Shown piece by piece: positions 44,971 through 55,308 of a stretch of 64,000 bases of DNA. How positions within the stretch are numbered: the stretch's first letter is position 1; each line of letters opens with the position of its first letter. This DNA comes from Toxonevra muliebris (taxonomy: Eukaryota; Arthropoda; Insecta; Diptera; Pallopteridae), in the NCBI GenBank assembly GCA_963691655.1, contig CAVNUY010000012.1, forward strand, positions 1 to 64,000. Reading direction: 5' to 3'. The position numbers and the translations under genes were made by a program. The notes below the pieces were generated by a model, which saw nothing but the letters and a program-made list of their open reading frames with translations, ran no database searches and was not told the origin of the DNA.

Positions 44971-45953
44971 GGCCCAGGGCCCGGCAAAAACCAAGTTTGG
45001 GCCTCTGTAATTTGTATTGTATAGCGCTGTTTTAAAACTAGAATTGTTGACATTGTTTCGGATGGCATGGTCCATATCAGTATCTTCAACAATGTCACCA
45101 ATATCCCAGCAAGTGTCATACCAATAACCATTGCGCTTAAGCCTACAGATGGCTTTGACAGCCTCTCCTTTAGCAAAAATATCAAGGGGTGGTAAGTTGA
45201 GCAATGCATCCAAGGATGGACCAGGTGTTGTAGGAAAAGCTCCGGTACAACAAATGGCCACAGTCCTTTGAAGTCTGGCAAGAGCTTTCCTAACGCTGTC
45301 AACATTAAGTCTACTCCACCAGACTATGGATGCATAGGTGATGATGGGTCGAATCATAGCCTTATAAAGCCATAAGATAAAATGTGATAAGCCCCATGTT
45401 TTGCCAAAAATAGCCTTACATTTACAAAAAGCTGCCAATGCCTTGGATACCTTTAGCTCAACATGAGAACGCCAAAGAAGTTTGGTATCAAGAATGACTC
45501 CTAGATATTTCACTTCTTGGGATAGCTGAATAGTGATTCCTCTGAGTACTGGTAAAACGAGACCATCAATTTTCCTTCTCCTGGTGAAAAGAATAACACC
45601 AGTTTTAAGAGGGTTAGCCGATAGCCCGTTTGAGCAACACCAAGAGTCAATCATATTCAGAGCAGTTTGGGCTTTCCTACAAACATACCCGACCGATTGT
45701 CCTGTGATTAAGCAGGCAACGTCATCGGCATAGGCCTGTGTGTAGATACCCGACTCATTTAGGGAAACAAGCAGAGAGTCAACCAGCAGACACCACAGCA
45801 GTGGAGAGAGTATTTCCCCTTGGGGCATCCTCTATTCACTCCACAAGTCACTGATTGACCACAATCAGCTTGAACCCTCATAACTCTATGAGACAGCATT
45901 GAGCGTATCCAGTTAACAAGAACTGGATTTACTCCATACACATTGGTAAGCAT
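44962..45953 (-). pseudogene. RT core and thumb of the LOA LINE
   Basis: The frame 45953-45759 gives LVNWIRSMLSHRVMRVQ and CGVNRGCPKGK. After a one-base shift, 45828-44962 (288 codons) reads PQGEILSPLLWCLLVDSLL, then YADDVACLI with the catalytic YADD, GLSANPLKTGVILFTRRRK and EVKYLGVILDTKLLWRSH. These are the RT palm, primer grip and thumb in LOA style. The wider family reads PQGGVLSPLLW here. It is a frameshifted pseudogene. Confidence 0.85.
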
Positions 45954-46104
45954 GTTGAAATGAAGAGAGGATGTATCAGTAACGACTCCCTACGGATGCA
46001 GTGTTCAACACAGCGCTCATACTAATTGGTCTAAAGCTTTTGGGATTGGTATAGTTATCCTTTTCAACTTTTGGAATAAATACAACTTTTACCAACCTCC
46101 ATTG

Positions 46105-47733
46105 TTAGGGTATGTGAGCCAAACTGGAGATGAAGATCTTTTTCAAAACCGGTAGCAATTGCACCATACCTTCTTTTAGAGTAACTGGTAGAATACCATC
46201 CGGACCCGGCGATTTGAAGCTGTCAAAGGAAGTAATAGCAAACCTAATCGAATCTTCATTCGCCACTGTCCTGGCAACCCACCAGTTACGCTGCGAAACT
46301 GTCGAACAAACCCTCCCCGCTTCCGGAAAAGTGGAATGTTGAACAACAGAGACCTGATTGCCCGGAAAGTGAGATACAAGCATTAAGCTGAACATCTCAC
46401 TTTTTGATTCCGTGAAAGTGCCATCAGATTTTTTGAGTGAACACAATCGGTTGGCTTGACCCTTTTTGAGGATTTTCGCCAACCTAGCTGTTTCAGACAT
46501 AGTTTCAATACCGCTGCAGAAATTTCTAAAGGAAGCCCTTTTCGAATCTCGAATTAGCTTTTTATACTCCTTCTGCTTTTGACGATACAGAGCCCAGTGC
46601 TCAACAAGATTAGTCTTGAGAGCCCTGTTGATAAGTTTTCTCGACTCAACCCGCAGGGCAAGAGGTTGACGAGGGGGACAGGCACGCTCAAAGCTGGTCT
46701 GAAGAGCAGAGGTGAGATTTTCCACCGCTGCTTCCAGACCTCGCTCGTTGCGTAGTTTAGGGGGTAGAGCACAGCTAAATGAAGCCAGTTCTACTTTAAA
46801 CTTTGCCCAATCCACCTTTTTTGGATTTCTAATGAGCGTTAAAGGATTAACTTCAGCACCATACTGAAACTCGATATATCTGTGGTCTGATAGAGAGTCA
46901 TCTCTAAGGACCTTCCAGTTTGCAATTGACTGCACTAACCTTTCATTAGAAAGAGTTAGGTCAATAACTTCCTGTCTTGTAGGTGTCACAAAAGTGGGTT
47001 GATTCCCAACGTTTTGTATGTTCAACCCAAAAGACAGGAAGGAGTTGAGAAGATGGGTCCCTCTTACGTTGCACTTGCTGCTGCCCCAGATAACATTCTG
47101 TGCATTAGCGTCACAACATAATATGAGGCCCAAATTCATCCTCTCACAATACTCCACAAATTCAACAACCATCGCTGGCGGTGGTGGTAGCAACATGGAA
47201 ATGCGTTTACATGGGAGTGCAGTAGCAGCCTGTTGCAAATTTATTTGGGCTACTGTAAGTCCACATATTAGTTCCGCAATATGTGCCGAGTTAGAAGACC
47301 GGGGTAGCCTCGCGTTATCATTGCCGGCAGCAGTAGGCATCACAGAGTTGGTTTTAATTTTTCGGAAAGTGTAAGAGCCTCCCATCTGCGCGCCCACACT
47401 GCAAGAGATTGCAATATCGGTCTTCGTCCTCTTTACCTGAGCGCGCCTGAAGGAAGCGGCTTGGTTTCTCTGAGGAACTTCTGCATCGGTTGCTATAACC
47501 TCAGGAGAGAGTACCCTCTTTGAAACACTGGCCATAATTGGGTCTTCAACCAGAGTAGTGGCCGAGGACTCCTTACGTCTGTTTATCGACCTAATCTTCC
47601 TCCATGTGCGTCTCATACTGCGAGAAGGTTGTGAACCCAGTACGCCGGCTTCTGTAGGAGGTATGTCAGTCACAGTTGTGACGTCTAGACCCATACCTAC
47701 TTCAGCCGGTGGGATCACAGCCCCTGACACCAA
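46105..47733 (-). pseudogene. Fused ORF1-endonuclease-RT frame of the LOA LINE
   Basis: This is the longest open frame in the window (542 codons), but deletion made it. Residues 1-155 are a basic, low-complexity ORF1 remnant. They run into TVAQINLQQAATAL, the start of an AP-type endonuclease, which jumps at once to its second half: ILCCDANAQNVIWGSSKCNV, FVTPTRQEVIDLTLSN and SLSDHRYIEFQ. The RT N-terminus follows with FKSPGPDGILPVTL. Beyond 46105 the RT continues to FRPISMSAVLN, after which roughly blocks 2-3, including the first catalytic Asp, are missing. ORF1 knuckles and the nuclease N-terminal half are absent. Confidence 0.8.
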
Positions 47734-48666
47734 AGAAGAGTTTGTTGTAAAGATTACAACCCTGCTCTCCTCCGGGATGCGCTCTCTGTCGTAAACTCGA
47801 GAGACTGAGGGTTTTTTCTTTTTCGGTTTTGTTCATGCCATTTCGTCCGGTCGCCTGCTCCTCCTGTTTAACCAGGGTGAAGCTGTGCATCCTGACGAAT
47901 CAGAATACACGGCAACCTCTATAAAAAAAGGGGAAGGGAAGGTCGACCGTGGCAGCACTCCATACCGTTACTCTCTGAGGCAGCCAGGTATCAGAGATGC
48001 TTCGTAAAATGACAGCCTAATTTCTAACACTGGAGAAACCAACGGAAGCGGATCCACCATAATGATTGCATCAAATTAATTATATTTAATGCATTCAGAT
48101 AGCTGGCTCGCCACTGTTGGCGTTCCAGGGTTACTCCCCTAGCTGCCAAAATATCCAACAGGCACGGGTCGCATAACACCTTGGATTAGGGAAGGCTTTG
48201 AATAAGAAGGTGTGCTCCCTCCGCCTGGACTATCTTAGCCAGTTACATATCAGAAATCAGATATGCAACTGTTTCCAGCCGTCACCACGTGGAGGTGATA
48301 GACCAAACTTCCATCAAATCACTCAATTACGGCACGTATCGAAATACATGTTGGTCCCCTTGAGTGACTGACAGCCTAAAATTCAGTTTAAGTTTAGAAG
48401 TAAAAATATATAATTTACATTAGGGATGTGGGGATGTGTATTTCAGATGTCCCCGGGCAGGAATGTGTTAAAAGGATAAAAATTATAAGACGAGCGCATT
48501 TGATATTGTCGTGTTAATATGTAAACACTCACTTTGTATGTCCATTATTTCACATTAATGTGAATGTATGTAGAAAGAAATAAAATATAGAAGATAGCAC
48601 ACAGAATCTATTAATCTCTTCTAATAAGAAACACTACGCTTGTACCACACTAATTCGTCTTCCACC

Positions 48667-49286
48667 CATTGGCGTAACTAGGATAATACTTTGGGGGGGG
48701 AGGGGGCAAGGCTCACCAGAAAATATATTTAACACTTTTTTGGCTGTAATTTTTTCTTTAACAAATTTGTTTTCAATGTTAATAATTGATTCATTTGAAA
48801 ACCTTTCCTGTAACATAGTTGCTCTTAACCAAAATCTTTATAATAGGACAGCTCAAGCATAATGTGATTTCAAAATCACTCAAAAGTAAATTTTTTTCCC
48901 AGGGTACCTGAAAAGATGTTTACACATAAAAAATTTTGATAGGACAATCCAAAAATTGCTTGCATAACCGCCGCATAATGAATAATTGATGTCTAATAGA
49001 ATAAGGAAATGATATAAATTTTGTTGAGAAAGATTATTAATCTTTTACTGCTTTAAGTATTCATCATAGCTTTTGCTGCAAAAGCAAAAACTAGAAAAGT
49101 AAACAAAAATTTTTCCTTTTTTTCGTAGATATTCAAATTTTTTTTTAATGAATGTAAGTTTTTATATAATCTTTAAATTAATAACTTTTTTTGGACTTTA
49201 CTTTTCTTGCCATATTAATTCTGGGGGGGCCCAAAGCCAGCTGGGGTGCGCCGTGCCCCCCAGGCCCCTACCTAGTTACGTCAATG
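48667..49286. mobile_element. hAT-4, non-autonomous hAT transposon
   Basis: CATTGGCGTAACTAGG (48667-48682) and CCTAGTTACGTCAATG (49271-49286) are inverted ends with one mismatch. CTTCCACC is duplicated exactly at 48659-48666 and 49287-49294. G-runs next to the left end and GGGCCC-rich sequence at the right are subterminal. 620 bp, no ORF. Ends of the GGCGTAACTAGGGGG style are common among animal hAT MITEs. Confidence 0.92.
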
Positions 49287-49299
49287 CTTCCACCTTACT

Positions 49300-50173
49300 A
49301 CAGCAATATCCCTAATCCACATCACATCATCAGCAATATCACATCCCCAATACATTCCATAATATTCGATGATGTCGTAATGATGATTTTTTTCATCATT
49401 ATCCTACCCTTTGATTTTTGTTCCTTTGTTTCTTCTTCAACTATAGTCCAGTGTGGGTATGCTATGATGGCGACCAACGCTCTGCCTTCATTTACAAAAT
49501 TTGTTCCACTTACTGAAAACAAACAGCAAATTTTTTGTTTAGAACTAGATAACAGCTCCGTTTTTTTTGGTTACTTACTTTTTTACGTATTTCCGCTTTC
49601 ACCAAGCTGAAATTTCTGTTCCAATCTCATCAATCGCATTTGCATATATTGCTTTACTGGCGCAGTCCATCCTTCTCATTTTTGCAGTCCTCTATGTTGA
49701 TAATGAAAATGTCTGCCTGCAAAGATAAAGAAATATATTATTGTATAATTTATTATCGTTCAAATTAAAGAATATTACAAAAATACTTACTTTTGCATTC
49801 AATTTACAAAATGTGAAAATTTAATCAGCTGATTTGTTTTTCACCACTAACAACAACCACATGAGGTGAACTTATATATGTCTGTCCGCAATAGCGACAT
49901 AAAAAACGCAAATTTTTCAAAAAATTAGGAGGAAGACTTTCCATTCTCTGTATATTCTCTGGTGATGCTCTGTACACACACATTAGACTGATGCCACGCA
50001 CCCGAATCATGAAATTTGTTGACGAAGCAAATCAATTTCATGAAGTGAAACATAAACTGAATTTTTTTGAAAGTTATAATGAATCAGATGACGAAATATT
50101 TAAATATGTGTATTTTTATAGACTAAGAAATTTGGCAAGCAAAAAAAGAAACTTAACAGAATTGGGTGCATAA
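49300..50173 (-). other. Spliced-looking minus-strand relic, function unknown
   Basis: On the minus strand GTAAGT at 49790 pairs with TTTGCAG ending at 49717 (a 74-bp intron), and GTAAGT at 49578 with TTTTCAG ending at 49513 (66 bp). Both sizes are normal for fly introns. The exon between them (49716-49579) is exactly 138 nt, but all three frames contain a stop, so it is a pseudogene or untranslated. The longest plausible peptide is GWTAPVKQYMQMRLMRLEQK. On the plus strand a 60-codon frame (49991-50173) is also unrecognised. Confidence 0.4.
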
Positions 50174-50319
50174 AATAAATAAAAATAGAAGCATTTGTGG
50201 CGAATTTGTTAAACTTGTAAAGGAGGACCTGGAAGCTGATGAAGAGCGATTTTTTTTATGTATTTTCGTATGTCTAAAAAACAATTTGAATAAATACATG
50301 GATTAGTTAAGGATGGCAT

Positions 50320-51970
50320 AAAAAAACAATGGATGCGTGGAAGGCACGCAAGATATTTGATGTGTAAACAGTTAAACCAACTGAATGCCATATACATAAG
50401 CTCACTTATGTATGGCCATTTATAGGGATTAGATTTGATGTATAATTAACGCTCGTATCTTTTTTCGGACCAAAAACTGTATATTTCTACCAAAAATTTT
50501 TAAAAAACTGTAAATCGATTTGAAAAAAACTGTATATTTCGCGGTATGAATTTTTTTCAATGAAAATTAAGAAGGAAAGCAATTTATCCATCATCTAATT
50601 CGTCATCGTTCTCCATTTTCATATCTCCCTCTGTAGTTGTATAGAATTTGTGCTTGGAAGAAATTTGACGAAGCGATTCCGGCTTTGCTATGAGGTATTT
50701 ATAGAAATTAACGCATGCATATTTCAAGTTTCATTTGACGATCAGAATCGCCTTCAATGTTTCCACTTCAAAAGCATACTCGCAATGTGTTGCTATTGGC
50801 CTCTCTGACGTTTTGCATTGCGATTGATAAATTTGAATTTCCTAGCGTTCAAAAATTTTATATTTTTTTCTTAGTATAAACGCGGTATTTTGGTAAAAAA
50901 GGCGGTATGCGGTTTTGGAGTTGAAAAAGCGGTATACTACCGCGAAAAACTGTATAGATACGAGCGTTATGTATAATCTATATGCTTAGGTAAATAATTC
51001 AAATTAAAAGAATTCTTTTATAAAGTCAAAAATTTATTAGATATCATTATCTTTTATATATATGTAATAGCCCAATTCACTATAAATTGCAAATTGGCTT
51101 GCATCAATGCAAATTTTTGTTCCATATCGCATGTATTTGCTGTTGTGATAGTAGAAATATTTTGCATTTGCACCAAATCGTGAATAGGGCAGATATGTTG
51201 TAGTTGAATCATTTTTCTTTTACTCAATGCATCAGGCACGATATGCTCGTATATACGCAACTGCAATTGCATCTTTTTTCCGCGCTTTAAGTTTTTCTTC
51301 CTGTCGATTTGAAATTTTATTAGATTTGAAAATTTTACACAACGTCGTATAGGTATATGAATTTGTACACACATACGCCAAATCAATACTCAGGCGACGA
51401 TAAGTGCTTTCCGCATTTAATCTTAGAACAGGGGTGACCAGTCACCCCACTACTTTTTAAAAGCACCGCAAAGAAATTTTCCTTAACTGCATTTAATAAA
51501 AAAAACAATGTATTTTTTTAAAGTAAATAAGTGATTTTATAATAAACAGGTTTGATTTTTGCTGTTTAACATATTTACTATCTACATAGATAAAAAAGAG
51601 TTGCCTTTCTAAGGTTAATGTACAAAGCAAAATTTTTATAATGCCGTAGTTTGCTATCATTATTACTACATTTTGTTTATACATTTATTGAAACCTAGAT
51701 TCTTTATTATTATCATTTTGTATTGTTTTTATACTTTAAAAAATATTTAATTTTGATCCAATCTAACTAACCGAATTCAAAACCTATCAAACGCCTGTGT
51801 TTACTACGGCGACTTCTCTGCTTGTATGGTATAGTCGATCTCCACACGTTTAACACCAACAAATAATTCTGCCACGAATAAATGTACACACACATTTTGT
51901 CTTCGTATGTACATATATATGAGTGAGTAAATTGATCGAAACATAAACAAACAATCTCCGCTCGTATTTA
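50320..51970 (-). repeat. Family A copy 3, interrupted by hAT-5
   Basis: An inverted full-length copy of family A from CAATGGATGCGTGGAAGGCA to CGAAACATAAACAAACAATC, matching 9600-10605. The 76-bp hairpin is broken: one arm near 51343-51350 has lost about 20 bases, while the other arm (51373-51399) is intact. A further stretch of about 100 bp near 51750-51880 is not found in copy 1. Confidence 0.8.
50447..50969. mobile_element. hAT-5, non-autonomous hAT transposon
   Basis: TAACGCTCGTATC and GATACGAGCGTTA are exact inverted 13-bp ends. TGTATAAT is duplicated exactly (50439-50446 and 50970-50977). Both other family A copies show the undisturbed site near 10480 and 33715, which proves the boundaries. 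Subterminal ACTGTAT and GCGGTAT words repeat at both ends. On the minus strand the middle ends in a peptide-like EGDMKMENDDELDDG then a stop, probably the C-terminal tail of the parent transposase. 523 bp. Confidence 0.95.
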
Positions 51971-52109
51971 AAAGCAATTTAAACAAGAGAAAGACTGGCA
52001 GTTTGTCTGCGGTATGTTATTTTATTCAATATTTATTGTCAAGAAAATGTACAGAAAATGGCATAATGATTAAGTAATTGGTGAAAAATAGTCTTTTTAC
52101 TACATTACC

Positions 52110-52383
52110 ATGTTTATCTCAACTCGCTTTCAATGGTGTTTGTCTGTCTGTCTATTCAGTACAAATTTTGCCATCGATTTTAAACTAACTTCCCGATGAG
52201 CTAGAGACTTGAAATTTTAAATATAGTGCAGAACTGGAAGACAATGCAATATGAGATATCTAAAATATATATGAATGTAATAATATTTAAGATCGGAAAT
52301 TTTTAAATTTTTTTCACAGCTCAAAGCATTGCATTCATCGTTGTAAAAATCATTGCTTTAGCGGTAGTGGAACATATATGTGT
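52110..52383 (-). repeat. Family C fragment, inverted
   Basis: Reverse complement of about 3300-3600: CTCAACTCGCTTTCAATGGT, CTAACTTCCCGATGAGCTAG and CATTCATCGTTGTAAAAATC. It runs directly into the hAT-6 target duplication. Confidence 0.8.
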
Positions 52384-52391
52384 GTACATGC

Positions 52392-53396
52392 CAGCGCTGC
52401 CAACTTGTGGGGAATTCCCCGATTTGCGGGGAATTTTACTGGGTGCGGGGAATCGGGGAATGAGCAATTTTTTGCGGGGAATTTGAAGTCGTTCAGCTTT
52501 TAGTCATAAAAGTGTAGAATATTTTTTGCCAAATTTTATGTAATGTAAAACGTTTAACTTGCGCAATATTTTATATTTTGGGTCTTAAAATCTTCATCTT
52601 TTCTTAAGTGGGCCCTGAGATTTATTGGTTTGGAGAAATCGATTTTTAAAAAAGAATGCTATTTGAAAGTATTATATTTTGAAAGTATTTGTGAAAATTT
52701 CAGAGACGCTGTGCTTCGTCTTCCATTTCGACCGTTATGAAAGTTATGCCTTAGTCCAGCACCTCCTGATTAATAACTCTTAATCCTTGCTAACTAATCT
52801 GTTAACTTTCAAATTACGATCAGCCATCATAAAGAAGACGAAATATATTTTATATGTTAAAAACTGATAATCAAAACTTTAAACCCGTTTTTTCAAAACA
52901 AGGTTTTTGCCATTTTTTATTTGAGTCAAAATTGAGAGCCCATGTCTTCTTCTTTGCAAACTTTGATATTCAAAAGTGGGCTGACGCTTATTTATCTATC
53001 AAAATGAACGTCTAGTAACTCGAAACACCTCATCTCGTTCAATAGGATTAAACTTTATGCAAGCTTGAGCCGGATCAATTTTGTGAGTGGGTTTCCTTGA
53101 AGTCAAATCTCCCATGTGCCAAAAGAATTCTTGAGTCAGAAGGTACATTTCTATTAATCTACCAGTCCCGTGAAATTGGTTAAGTTTTGGACTGAGAAAG
53201 TTCAGGGTTACCTTAATACAACACTCATTGAGGTAAATTTTAGATAATTTTTCGTTTTCGTAAAATGTTTTATGTATGGAAAGTGCGTGTCGCGCTGTTA
53301 TAATATGAAATTATATCGATGCGGGGAATTCGATCGAAAATCGGAGAATTTCTCGAGGGCTATCGGGGAGAAAGAAAAAAGGAGTTGGCATCCCTG
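52392..53396. mobile_element. hAT-6, non-autonomous hAT transposon
   Basis: CAGCGCTGCCAACT at the left and AGTTGGCATCCCTG at the right are inverted ends with two mismatches in 14. Flanking octamers GTACATGC (52384-52391) and GTGCATGC (53397-53404) differ at one base. GCGGGGAATT motifs repeat near the left end and recur, partly as GCGGGGAATTCG, near the right. There is no transposase. It splits a family C copy. Confidence 0.85.
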
Positions 53397-53404
53397 GTGC
53401 ATGC

Positions 53405-54480
53405 ACACATGCAAAGAGGTCGCAATTCGTTCTTTTTGAAATTGGAGCAAAGAAACGTAGAAAACAGAAACGAGGTGCAATACCGATAGTGTGAAAGCGA
53501 CGGTTGTCAACACATCCAGCAGACAAAATGTATGAATGGACGAGTTTGATGCAACAAATATATAACATTTCTTTTGACAAATAACATTCAACATTTACAG
53601 TATTTACATATTCTTTATATACAAATATGTAAACGTTTGTTGGCGGTTTTGCATATTTCATATAATTACTTTTGAATCCTTTTCTACTGATTTCATGAAT
53701 TGTTATTACTATTTCCCACATTTCACCTAAATATATGTAAATAAGTATATTTCGGTAAAATGTTGAAATATTTTAGTTGATTATATTTAGCTAAAATTTT
53801 GGAACTTTATTTCATTTCTATTACAAAAAGTAGAATCACAACGAGGTGCAATGTAAAAATGATTGAAAATGTTAAATTTGAAATTCTGTAATGGCTTATT
53901 TACGTCAACTATCGGGAAAACTAAAAAAACACACATCTCTTCTTCTTATCCTTTGCTTTGCTCTTCTGTTAAAATCTGATTTTAGCATGAGCTACAGTGT
54001 TAATTCTTTTGTATATGTTAAATTGCATATACCGCTGCTATGATAACATGTAAGCAAAAAATTTTTGTATTTATTTTACATATATACATATAAATTCTAC
54101 AAACATACATGTCGAGGTACAAACGCCGATGGTGTGAAAGCGACGGTTGTCATAAATATAAATCTGATTGTAATAATACTTATATAAAATACAAAAAATC
54201 AAAACAAAACGTTAACATATTTGTATATAAAGAATATATAAAAAACTGTAAATGTTGGATGTTATTTGCAAAAAAAATGTAAAATATTTGTTTCATCAAA
54301 CACCTCCAACTCATCCATTCAAACATTTTGTCCGCTGGATGTGTTGACAACCGTCGCTTTTAAACCATCGGTATTGCACCTCGTTGCTGGTTTCTACGTT
54401 TCTTTGTTCCAATTTCAACAAGAGCGAATTGCGACCTCTTTACAATCTATCCTCTTTGTCTGCTCATTCAAGGGAACGAA
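53405..54480. repeat. Family C, inverted-repeat arrangement
   Basis: The q module is present twice in opposite directions: inverted at 53405-53650 (GTCGCAATTCG, GCGACGGTTGTCAACACATC) and direct at 54190-54470 (GATGTGTTGACAACCGTCGC, GAGCGAATTGCGACC). Between them lies an inverted r module (53860-54060). The arms are about 240 bp, so a large hairpin is possible. Confidence 0.75.
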
Positions 54481-55308
54481 ACACAATTGCATCATATAAC
54501 GGTATAAATAAGTGATGGGGTTTTCGGTACGATCATACATTTTTCAGTACAGTTTGAGGTTCGGAAATACGATAGTAAAGCAAGATTTTCAGTACACTTT
54601 CGTCCAATAAATTCTTTTTATGTGATATTATTTCAAAGAAAAATAAAACTGTTCTACTTTTCTTATATTATTATCGCTTACACAGTGCAACACGGCAAAT
54701 TTACAAGGCCTATATAGTTGTTGGATTGGCAGTAAAAAATTTCATACATACAAGACTAAAAAGCAGAAATTAATAATTTAAATAAAAAAAATTTTAATAT
54801 ACCACGTTTTTAAAACTGACTAAAAAGTTAAAATAATTCCTCCTAGCCCCATACAGATTAATAACTCCATCCAAGATTGTTCTGAAAATATGTAATTGCG
54901 AATTTTAGTAGGTCTGAAAATATTTGCATAATTTAAAACAAAAAACGTGGGTCGCATGCAATATGAAATTGACAAATGAATAGTTTACATAACATACATA
55001 CTATTTTTCTTGTAGTTCTTGTCGAGAAAAACTAGAAACTGTACTTGGAATTTTCCAAACACCCCCAATATCTTGATTTACCGTAAAAAAACCGGTTTTG
55101 GGTACCTTTGGGCACTTATAAGCCTGTAACTTGGTTTATTACCAACAGATTTTAAGTTTCTTACCGGTTTAAAAAAAAAAACCTTAACCTTTCGAATAAT
55201 ATATATTTCATTTAAGAAAACTTAAGAAATCTGTATGTACTTGTCCAGCAAACACAATTTTTTAAAATTTGTTTGCCTTTCCTCAACTTTGACGCTGTTT
55301 GTACACAC
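54481..55308. other. AT-rich DNA, no gene seen
   Basis: Nothing recognisable. A stretch with TTTTCAGTACA words near 54520-54600 may be a decayed repeat. Confidence 0.4.

Larger units (their letters stand above)
44083..48385 (-). mobile_element. LOA-type LINE, long but internally deleted
   Basis: Read from 48385 down: a 5' UTR of about 500 bp, a fused ORF1-endonuclease-RT frame (47733-46105), RT core and thumb (45953-44962), RNase H (about 44970-44338), a 3' UTR, and a tRNA-like end at 44158-44083 followed by 18 T on the minus strand. The RT style and the C-terminal RNase H point to the LOA/R1 group. Internal deletions and frameshifts are listed with the ORFs. Its GC content is visibly higher than its surroundings, fitting a younger insertion. 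Confidence 0.8.

Noticed and set aside
46105..47733. 542-codon frame as a host gene
   Set aside because: Its second half is clearly LOA endonuclease and RT; the long frame results from in-frame deletions.
47702..47890. Short minus-strand frame upstream of the LOA ORF
   Set aside because: Probably the 5' part of the LOA ORF1 or UTR; it has no recognisable domain of its own.
54500..54620. TTTTCAGTAC-rich stretch as a hAT end
   Set aside because: No inverted partner before the LTR at 55309.
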